Below are positions 15,866 to 22,425 of a stretch of 26,829 bases of DNA, piece by piece. The first letter of the stretch is position 1. Every line of letters begins with the position of its first letter. The notes under the pieces are model-generated. The model was not told the DNA's origin, did no database searches, and saw nothing but the letters and a program-made list of their open reading frames with translations. Position numbers and translations under genes: made by a program. Source of the stretch: Affinibrenneria salicis (lineage in GTDB: Bacteria > Pseudomonadota > Gammaproteobacteria > Enterobacterales > Enterobacteriaceae); contig NZ_VYKJ01000024.1 of NCBI RefSeq assembly GCF_008710095.1, positions 1 to 26,829 of the forward strand, given 5' to 3'.

Positions 15866-15897
15866 TTGGTATGCAAATTGCTAGTTCATGTATACAT
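15866..15897 (+). promoter_or_regulatory. Promoter and GntR operator 3 of the SDR operon
   Basis: TTGGTA (15866-15871) and TGTATA (15889-15894) are spaced by 17 bases and could be -35 and -10 boxes. The perfect palindrome ATGTATACAT (15888-15897) covers the -10, so a bound GntR protein would block RNA polymerase. The SDR ATG follows 17 bases after the palindrome, so the leader would be very short. Role inferred from sequence identity with operators 1 and 2. Confidence 0.55.
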
Positions 15898-15914
15898 ACG
15901 CAAGGAGACCAACG

Positions 15915-16694
15915 ATGAAACTCAACCTGACGGGAAAAATCGCACTGATTACCGGTGCATCTAAAGGGATTGGCGAGGCAACGGCGCGCGTGCTGGCGGA
16001 AGAAGGGTGCCGGCTGCATCTCGCCGCCAGAAACGGTGAGGCGATGCGCGAACTGCAGCGCGAGCTGATCGCCGAATATGCGGTGCCGGTGACGGTGCAT
16101 GAAAAGGATCTCTCTTCAACTTCCGCCATGGAGTCGCTGGCCGACGAAGTCGGCCCGGTTGATATCCTGATCAATAACGCCGGCGACATTCCCGCCGGCG
16201 CCCTCGACATTCTGGACGACAGCGCCTGGCGCGCGGGATTCGATCTCAAAGTATTTGGCTACATCACGCTTTGCCGCCTCTACTACCCGCAAATGAAGCT
16301 GAACGGCGGCGTGATTATTAACGTTATCGGCAACTCCGGTGAAAACTGGGACGCCAGCTACATTGCCGGCAGCACCGGCAACGCGGCGCTGATGTCCTTC
16401 ACTAAAGCGCTGGGAGGACGCAGTCTCGACGATGGGATTCGCGTGATCGGCATCAACCCGGGGCCGGTGGCCACCGACCGGATGCTGAAAATTATGAAGC
16501 GCAAGGCGATCGACATGCTGGGCGATGAAGCGCGCTGGCAGGAGCTGTTTGCCTGCTATCCGGCGGGCCGTCCGGCGAGCGCGGAAGAGGTGGCGGATCT
16601 GGTGGCGTTTATGTCCTCCGACAAAGCGGGCTATATCAGCGGCACCAATATCACCATCGACGGCGGCATTGCGGCGCGCGGCTCGGTAATTTGA
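15915..16694 (+). CDS. Short-chain dehydrogenase/reductase-like protein lacking the active-site lysine
   Basis: From the ATG at 15915 (AAGGAG eight bases upstream) the product has 259 residues. The cofactor site TGASKGIG (13-20) and the structural NNAG (87-90) are intact, as is the PG motif after the active site. The catalytic segment reads DASYIAGSTGN with Tyr149; the usual YxxxK lysine is Ser153, and no lysine follows until residue 164. The usual helix-4 asparagine also appears replaced (FDLK, Asp110). This describes an SDR subgroup with unusual chemistry or a binding role. It heads the plus operon and may oxidise or reduce an intermediate of the pathway. An upstream ATG at 15888 lies in the operator and is not used. 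Confidence 0.88.
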   Translation: MKLNLTGKIALITGASKGIGEATARVLAEEGCRLHLAARNGEAMRELQRELIAEYAVPVTVHEKDLSSTSAMESLADEVGPVDILINNAGDIPAGALDILDDSAWRAGFDLKVFGYITLCRLYYPQMKLNGGVIINVIGNSGENWDASYIAGSTGNAALMSFTKALGGRSLDDGIRVIGINPGPVATDRMLKIMKRKAIDMLGDEARWQELFACYPAGRPASAEEVADLVAFMSSDKAGYISGTNITIDGGIAARGSVI

Positions 16695-16717
16695 TCCTGA
16701 CAATTTGAGGTCGCGTT

Positions 16718-17851
16718 ATGTCCGATATTTTTATCCGCAACGCGTGGTTCGACACGCTGTTTGCCACCGACGGGCTGTATTGGATGGGGCAAAACACCAA
16801 TCACCTGCCGCCTCATCCCGAGGTGCTGGCCGCGTTGAACCGTTCCGTCGCGCGAGCGGAATTCAACGCTTATGCGCCGCCGCTGGGTTTTGAGTCGTTG
16901 CGTAAGGCAATCGTCGCGGACGCGGGGCTGGACGGCGTGGAAGCGATGGTCACCGACGGCGGGGTCAACGCCTTATCGATGATTTGCCGCGCCCGCTGCC
17001 GGCCGGGCACCTCGTTTGTGACCACTGACCCCAGCTGGAAATGGCCTTGCCAGTTCGCCGAACAGATGGGGTCAATGGTGATTCAGATCCCTATCTGGCG
17101 CGCGGAGACGCGCTACCGTCTGACGCCGGACGCGCTGGCTGCGGCGGTGGATGACCGTACCGCGATTATCTACCTTGTCGACCCCAACAATCCCCTCGGC
17201 GTGAGCTACAGCGAGCAGGAACTGGCGGCGTTTATTGCTATTGCGCGTCGCCATAATGCGCTGCTGGTGCATGACTGCACTTACCGCGATTTCGCTGCCG
17301 AACACGCGGCGGCGCTGGGGCTGGACCAGCAGCACGTCGTGATGTCGGTGAGTTTTTCCAAATGGCTGGGGCTGGCCGGGCTGAGGGTCGGCGCGCTGAT
17401 CGCCTCTCGGGAACTGTTGGCCGAACTGGCGCCGTTCAACTCGGGCGTACTGGGCGCCAGCGTGGTCGCCCAGCGCGCCGCCGAGGCCGGATTAAAGGTT
17501 AAAGCGAGCTGGATGGCGACGTTGCGCGCCATTGACGCCCGCAACAAAGATCGCATAGCCGCCGCGGTGGCGGCGATCCCCGGTCTGGCCCTGCCGGTGT
17601 TCCCGTCCGGCGGCAACTTTCTGGTGATTGAGGTGAGTGAGGCCGGCGTTCGCCCCGAAGCGCTGGTCGAATGTTACCTGCGGCGGGGGATTCAGATCCG
17701 TCAGGGGGCTTACCACACCGCAACCTTTGGCGATCGCTTTGTTAAAGTGAGCACTTCGGTGCCGGAGCCGTGGGCGGAAACATTCAGCGCCCTGCTGCCT
17801 GAAATGGTTGAGCAGGCGCGCAAGCTGACCGATTTTCGCCAGCCTTTTTAG
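16718..17851 (+). CDS. PLP-dependent aminotransferase, class I/II fold
   Basis: The 377-residue enzyme has the fold-type I core: PLP-binding Lys215 in SVSFSKWLGLAGLRVG, Asp186 (HDCTYRDF) for the pyridine nitrogen, and DPNNPLG (155-161) for the cofactor hydroxyl. Arg223 in LRVG contacts the phosphate. The C-terminal arginine that binds the substrate alpha-carboxylate in most members lies in an F-x-R-x-S pattern; here it is FVKVS (Lys343), so substrate binding may differ. It may act on an amine or amino acid produced by the hydrolases, or be a lyase. It starts 23 bases after the SDR and stops just before the hydrolase gene. Confidence 0.88.
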   Translation: MSDIFIRNAWFDTLFATDGLYWMGQNTNHLPPHPEVLAALNRSVARAEFNAYAPPLGFESLRKAIVADAGLDGVEAMVTDGGVNALSMICRARCRPGTSFVTTDPSWKWPCQFAEQMGSMVIQIPIWRAETRYRLTPDALAAAVDDRTAIIYLVDPNNPLGVSYSEQELAAFIAIARRHNALLVHDCTYRDFAAEHAAALGLDQQHVVMSVSFSKWLGLAGLRVGALIASRELLAELAPFNSGVLGASVVAQRAAEAGLKVKASWMATLRAIDARNKDRIAAAVAAIPGLALPVFPSGGNFLVIEVSEAGVRPEALVECYLRRGIQIRQGAYHTATFGDRFVKVSTSVPEPWAETFSALLPEMVEQARKLTDFRQPF

Positions 17852-17860
17852 GAGATGCCG

Positions 17861-18739
17861 ATGTTTATTACCACCGATGATGATGCCCAACTGTATGTGG
17901 AGAGCTACGGCGCAGGCACGCCGCTGCTGTTCATTCACGAGTTCGGCGGCAACTATGACAGCTGGCAGCCGCAGATTCACTACTTTAGCCGCCGCTATCG
18001 CTGTATCACGTATGCGGCGCGCGGCTATCCGCCCTCTGAGGTTCCGCCGCGGCAGGAGGCGTACTCCCAGCAGCGCGCGGTGCAGGATGCGCTGGCGGTG
18101 CTGGATGGTCTGGGCATTGAAAAAGCGCACGTTATCGGCCTGTCGATGGGCGGATTCGCGACGCTGCACTTCGGTATTATGGCGCCGCAGCGCGCGCTTT
18201 CGCTGACCGTTGCCGGCGCCGGTTACGGCTGCGAGCCGGAAAGCGAAGACTATTTTCGCCAGGTGTCGCTGCAGGTGGCGGACAACTTCGCCTCACAGGG
18301 GGCAAAACGCTTCGCCGGCGTCTATGCGCTGGGCGCCAGCCGGGTGCAGTTTCAGAGCAAAGATCCGCTCGGCTGGCAGCGTTTTGCGCACCGGCTTAGC
18401 GAACACGACTCGCTGGGCGCGGCGATGACCATGCGCGGCGTACAGGCGCGCCGCCCGGCGTTTTACCAACTGGAGGACGAGATTCGCCAGATCACATTGC
18501 CGACGCTGATTATGGTGGGCGATGAGGACGATCATTGCCTGCAGCCGGGGCTGTATCTGAAAAAACATTTGCCGGCGGCCGGGTTGGCCATCTTACCGAA
18601 AACCGGTCACACGCTGAATCTGGAAGAACCGGCCCTGTTCAATCTTTTACTGGGCGAGTTTCTGGCGCAGGTGGAGCAGGGGCGCTGGACGGTACGCGAT
18701 CCGCGCGCCAATCCCGCGCAAATCATGCGTACCGAATGA
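17861..18739 (+). CDS. Alpha/beta hydrolase
   Basis: The start at 17861 is chosen because GGAG ends six bases before it; the ATG at 17855 directly touches GGAG and would be poorly placed. The 292-residue protein has the nucleophile elbow GLSMGG (Ser95), an acid in VGDEDD (Asp221 or nearby) and His250 in TGHTLNLEEP. The oxyanion-hole motif is HE instead of the common HG (residues 26-27). A cap domain lies about 125-205. No signal peptide is visible, so the protein is probably cytosolic. Position between aminotransferase and amidohydrolase suggests hydrolysis of an ester, amide or enol-amide intermediate. In pyridoxine degradation a similar fold cleaves acetamidomethylene succinate, but the link is only by fold. 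Confidence 0.88.
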   Translation: MFITTDDDAQLYVESYGAGTPLLFIHEFGGNYDSWQPQIHYFSRRYRCITYAARGYPPSEVPPRQEAYSQQRAVQDALAVLDGLGIEKAHVIGLSMGGFATLHFGIMAPQRALSLTVAGAGYGCEPESEDYFRQVSLQVADNFASQGAKRFAGVYALGASRVQFQSKDPLGWQRFAHRLSEHDSLGAAMTMRGVQARRPAFYQLEDEIRQITLPTLIMVGDEDDHCLQPGLYLKKHLPAAGLAILPKTGHTLNLEEPALFNLLLGEFLAQVEQGRWTVRDPRANPAQIMRTE

Positions 18740-18748
18740 GGAGCCGGT

Positions 18749-19978
18749 ATGAATATTGATGCATCGCGCCTGTGGCGGCGGCTGATGGCGATTGCGGACG
18801 ATGGCGCGATCGCGGACGGCGGAGTGAATCGTCAGGCGCTGAGCGCCGCGGAATTCGCCGCCTGGCGCCGTATGCTGGCCTGGGCGCAGGAAGCCTCGCT
18901 GGAGCCCTGTCGCGATGCGGCAGGCAATCTGTTTATCATCTTGCCGGGACGCGATCGGCAGGCTTCGCCGGTGTTGCTGGGCAGTCACCTTGACAGCCAG
19001 CCGACCGGCGGCCGTTTTGACGGCGTTTACGGCGTGCTGGCGGCGCTGGAAGTTCTGGTTTGCCTGCGTGAGCGGGCTATTCAGCCGCCGTGCGACCTGA
19101 TCGCGGTTGCATGGATGAATGAGGAGGGTTCGCGTTTCGCGCCGGGCATGATGGGATCCGCCTGGTTTAGCGGCCAGCGTACGCTGGCGGATATTCAGGC
19201 TTGCCGCGACGGCGACGGCGTGAGCGTCGGGCAAGCCTTACAGCAGCAGCGCCGGACGTTTCCCCGCCTGGCGCTTTATCCGCACCGGCATCCGCCGGCA
19301 GCCTACCTCGAGGCGCATATCGAGCAGGGCGCGTTGCTGGAACAGGGGGACTGCCCGATTGGCGTGGTCAGCGGTATTCAGGGGAAATATACCTGGCAGG
19401 TGGAGATTCTCGGCGTCAGCGGCCATGCCGGTACGGTGCCGATGGCCGCGCGGCGCGATGCGCTCCGGGCCTTCAGCGCGATCGCCGCCGCGCTGTACCG
19501 GCAGGTCGGGCAGTATGATGAGCGGGTGATGTTGACCATCGGCTGGCTGACGCTGGCGCCCAATGCGCCGTCGGTCATCCCGGATAAGCTGTGTTTTCGT
19601 ATCGATCTTCGGCACCCCGCTGGCGATGACCTGACGCGGCTGGCCAGCCTGAGCGAAACGCTGATTCGGCAACAGGCCGCGCCCTGCGAGGTGCGTCTGA
19701 CGCAGCTCAGCCAGGCCGCGCCGAATGTATTTGACCCGCATCTCAAAGCGTTGATCGCGCAGGAAGCACAGGCGCGCGGCTACGCCAGCCAGACGATTCT
19801 CTCTGCCGCCGGACATGATGCGCGCTACCTTGCCGCGATTTGCCCCAGCGCAATGATCTTTATTCCCTGTCGGGCCGGCGTCAGCCATGCGGTGACCGAA
19901 TGGGCGGAACCGGAGCATGTGGCGGCCGGCGCGGCGGTGCTGCTGGGCACGGTATGCCGACTGCTGAAGCTGTGCTGA
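18749..19978 (+). CDS. M20-type Zn amidohydrolase, N-carbamoyl amino acid/allantoate amidohydrolase family
   Basis: The 409-residue enzyme shows the metal ligands of this family: His80 (GSHLDS), Asp91 (GGRFDGVYG), Glu125/Glu126 (MNEEGS), His190 (EAHIEQG) and His380 (RAGVSH). A dimerisation lid domain with VSGHAGTVPM is inserted between them. Known members cleave N-carbamoyl groups from amino acids, allantoate or beta-ureidopropionate, giving ammonia and CO2. It closes the plus operon, nine bases after the hydrolase; GAGGAG precedes the ATG. Together with the amidase of the other operon it implies that the substrate carries amide, ureido or similar nitrogen. Which of the known activities applies cannot be told. 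Confidence 0.9.
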   Translation: MNIDASRLWRRLMAIADDGAIADGGVNRQALSAAEFAAWRRMLAWAQEASLEPCRDAAGNLFIILPGRDRQASPVLLGSHLDSQPTGGRFDGVYGVLAALEVLVCLRERAIQPPCDLIAVAWMNEEGSRFAPGMMGSAWFSGQRTLADIQACRDGDGVSVGQALQQQRRTFPRLALYPHRHPPAAYLEAHIEQGALLEQGDCPIGVVSGIQGKYTWQVEILGVSGHAGTVPMAARRDALRAFSAIAAALYRQVGQYDERVMLTIGWLTLAPNAPSVIPDKLCFRIDLRHPAGDDLTRLASLSETLIRQQAAPCEVRLTQLSQAAPNVFDPHLKALIAQEAQARGYASQTILSAAGHDARYLAAICPSAMIFIPCRAGVSHAVTEWAEPEHVAAGAAVLLGTVCRLLKLC

Positions 19979-20411
19979 ACTGGCGAGTCGCGGCTTTACC
20001 TTGCGCGTGCTGGCCAGATTATGGTGTCGGTTCGGCAGGCCGGTTCGTCCAGATATCTCGATGATTCGGCGCTGGCAGGGCGCCGCCGGCCGCTATGTGC
20101 CGTCTGTAACAGATAGCTGACAAATAAGAATCAATATTGATAATATTCTATGCAATTCGGGGCGCTCCGGCAGGTGACGGTTGGGAGCGTGTTTCGCGTT
20201 GCGTCCTTATATCGCGCTGAATTTATTTTGTAAATCATAATGATTTGCCGATTCAGCCGGATGCTATAGAGTGTGTCGAATCCGGCGTACAGCTGCGTTG
20301 TACGCCGTGTGCGGCGGCCCTGCCCGGCCAGATGACGGGATGGCCGGGCAGCAAAGCCAACGCTCTCGCAACCACGAGGGGGCATGCATCAACTGAAGGA
20401 GGCTCAGGGAT
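19979..20411. other. Intergenic promoter region and structured leader
   Basis: No gene is seen in these 430 bases. An AT-rich part (20115-20250) carries a perfect 7-1-7 palindrome AAATCAT A ATGATTT (20232-20246) and a candidate -10 box TATAGA (20265-20270), preceded by the weak TGATTT 18 bases upstream. Two hairpins follow and are listed separately. The palindrome overlaps the likely -35 and could be an operator; the protein is unknown. Confidence 0.45.
20283..20351 (+). promoter_or_regulatory. Two stable hairpins in the leader of the acyltransferase operon
   Basis: The first hairpin has an 8-bp perfect stem (20283-20290 with 20300-20307, loop of nine). The second has an 11-bp perfect stem (20320-20330 with 20341-20351, loop of ten). 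They lie between the candidate promoter and the start codon at 20412. Neither is followed by a T-run, so they are not standard terminators. They could control mRNA stability or translation; no known riboswitch class is recognised. Confidence 0.45.
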
Positions 20412-21527
20412 ATGAAGCAGGATCTCTCCGGTCCGGCTGCCGGCTATTTGCGCTTTACGCCGGGGCGCCCCCTTTCTCTCTGGCATCGCGGCATCGCGCG
20501 TTTGCTGGTGCATTTCTACTATTCTTCCTTACGCTTTGTTAGCCCGCAGGGGCAACCCGTGGCGCCTTTCGATGGCGAAGTGCCGACGCTGTTGTTAGCC
20601 AGCCATCGCAATGGCGCCACGGATGGCTGGATATTCAACCAACTGCTGCCCAAAGGGCAATTTCTCACGTCGGTTCAACTGATTCGCTCGCGTTTCTTAC
20701 GCCTGATGTTCGCCGGTATCCCGGTGGTGCGCGATAAAGACCGCGAGCGTTATGGCTATAGCCGCGCTCAGGCGGGAAACCCCATTTTGCATGCCATAGC
20801 CCACCTGAAACGGGGCGGCAGCATTGTGGTGTTTCCGGAAGGCACCAGCGAATGGGGACCGGCGCCGCAGCCTTATCACGCGGGCGCGGCCAAAATTATC
20901 CGCCGGCTGATGCAGGATCAATGCCGTTTTCAGGTCATCGCTGTCGGCAGTTTCTATCAGGCGCCGGATTGCTTTGGCTCAGCGGTGGAGCTACTGGTGA
21001 GCGACCCGTTGACGTTGCCGGAGCAGGGCGACGTCAGCGTGGCGGAATGGGAACAGAAGATTATGCGTAGCCTGGGCCGTTCGCTGGACCGCGTTTCCGT
21101 TAACTGCGTTGACGAACGGATGCTGGCGCAGGTGGCGCGCCTGGCTCGCTATTGTAGCCGCGAGAGCGGTTCTTACGCGCTGGCGTTCAAGCAGGCGGAA
21201 CACCAGGCGTTGAGCGGGCGGGCGCCAGAACCGGCGCCGGCGGAGACTTCGCCCGCGGCCATGACTATTCTGGAGCGTGCTGCCTGGAAAATATTTATTG
21301 TTACACTGTTGCCGGTCTGGCTCTGCGGCGGGTGGGCCGGGCGCCGGGCGGACGGCCGCAATACCACGACGTTTTTTCGTCTGGCCGCCGGGTTCGCGAT
21401 GGCGCTGATCTGGCTGCCTTGCCTGGTTGTGGCGGCGGCGATCTCCCCCTTGCTGCTGCCGCTGTTCGGCGTCGCCGTATGGGGCTGGCATCAGCGCGGC
21501 AAATTCGCAGCAAACAATAACGAGTAA
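20412..21527 (+). CDS. PlsC-like membrane acyltransferase (LPLAT family)
   Basis: The 371-residue product has the acyltransferase motifs SHRNGATD (His65 and Asp71) and FPEGTSEWG (141-149). Five residues separate His and Asp, not four as in PlsC, a spacing I recall from the Gpt2/Sct1-like glycerol-3-phosphate acyltransferases. The C-terminal part (about 283-365) has two to three membrane segments, so it should sit in the inner membrane and transfer a fatty acyl chain to a phosphorylated or lyso-lipid acceptor. AAGGAGG precedes the ATG by nine bases. It is the first gene of a three-gene operon with a PAP2 protein and a phosphotransferase, which points to synthesis of a special lipid, not general phospholipid synthesis. 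Confidence 0.85.
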   Translation: MKQDLSGPAAGYLRFTPGRPLSLWHRGIARLLVHFYYSSLRFVSPQGQPVAPFDGEVPTLLLASHRNGATDGWIFNQLLPKGQFLTSVQLIRSRFLRLMFAGIPVVRDKDRERYGYSRAQAGNPILHAIAHLKRGGSIVVFPEGTSEWGPAPQPYHAGAAKIIRRLMQDQCRFQVIAVGSFYQAPDCFGSAVELLVSDPLTLPEQGDVSVAEWEQKIMRSLGRSLDRVSVNCVDERMLAQVARLARYCSRESGSYALAFKQAEHQALSGRAPEPAPAETSPAAMTILERAAWKIFIVTLLPVWLCGGWAGRRADGRNTTTFFRLAAGFAMALIWLPCLVVAAAISPLLLPLFGVAVWGWHQRGKFAANNNE

Positions 21528-21531
21528 ATCT

Positions 21532-22422
21532 ATGACTGCAGGAAATGACGTCATGATGATCCGGCATGCGGGGATAGGCAGTCGCGTCTATCTCGGCCTC
21601 ATCATGTTGATTTGGCTCTGGGGCGCCGGCAGCGCGTTAAGCCTGCGGGACGGGCAGTTTATTGCGCCGGCCGCGCTGAGTCTGCTGGCGCTGCTTTTGC
21701 TGGCCAAAGCCACCTTTGCCCGGGCCGGATCATGGCGCGGCTGGTTGGGCGTGTTGCAGTTTGCCTGCAGCTGGCTGGTGTTTTACCTATTCAGGGCTAT
21801 TCATCTCGCGACAATGCGTTCGTTCGATGCGCAATTGCTGGCGTGGGATCGCGCGCTGTTTGGCGGCATCGGCGCGACGGAAAGGGTTGCCGTACTGCAC
21901 GGCTTCTGGTTGTCGGAGGTCATGAGCCTGTGCTACCTCTCTTTTTACTTCATCATTCTGCTGCCCGTGATCGTTTACGCTTGCCGGCGAACCTCGCAGG
22001 CCAGCCGTGGATTCTTCCATGGATTAATGCTGATGTATCTGTTTGGTTTTATCGGCTATCTGCTGGTTCCGGCCGCCGGCCCCTATGTGCAATTTCCTGA
22101 ACAGTTTCCCTATCCGCCGCCGGGCGGCGCGATTACCGCCTTTCTGGCGCGTCTTGTGGCTCAGGGGGGAACCGGTATGGATGTCTTCCCCAGCCTGCAC
22201 TGCGGCATCAGTCTGTATATTTTCGGCTATCTTGCTTTGCAGCGACATGCGGCGATAGCGCTGATACTGCTTCCCGTGGTCGCCGGCCTTATTCTGGCGA
22301 CGCTTTATTTACGCTACCACTATGGCATTGATCTGATTGCCGGCGCATTACTGGCCTGCGCGGTGCTGGGGTGGTTACATCGATTCGGCTATTTTCACCG
22401 CCACGCCGGGTTAAGGATATAA
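21532..22422 (+). CDS. PAP2/Aur1-type membrane phosphatase or phosphotransferase
   Basis: The 296-residue protein has about six to seven membrane segments and the C-terminal PAP2 motifs DVFPSLHCG (His223) and LRYHYGIDLIAG (Arg261, His263, Asp267). This matches the inositol-phosphorylceramide-synthase-like branch, whose members move phosphate-linked head groups or remove lipid phosphate. The longer open frame before 21532 overlaps the acyltransferase and is not used. ATG 21532 has a poor ribosome site and ATG 21553 has AGGAA eight bases before it, so the true start may be 21553. It lies four bases after the acyltransferase stop and three before the next gene. A role in trimming or transferring the acylated product is inferred. 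Confidence 0.82.
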   Translation: MTAGNDVMMIRHAGIGSRVYLGLIMLIWLWGAGSALSLRDGQFIAPAALSLLALLLLAKATFARAGSWRGWLGVLQFACSWLVFYLFRAIHLATMRSFDAQLLAWDRALFGGIGATERVAVLHGFWLSEVMSLCYLSFYFIILLPVIVYACRRTSQASRGFFHGLMLMYLFGFIGYLLVPAAGPYVQFPEQFPYPPPGGAITAFLARLVAQGGTGMDVFPSLHCGISLYIFGYLALQRHAAIALILLPVVAGLILATLYLRYHYGIDLIAGALLACAVLGWLHRFGYFHRHAGLRI

Positions 22423-22425
22423 CTT

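Noticed and set aside
20115..20250. Fur box before the acyltransferase
   Set aside because: The 7-1-7 palindrome has Fur-like geometry but its bases fit the Fur consensus poorly, and the operon has no iron-related gene.
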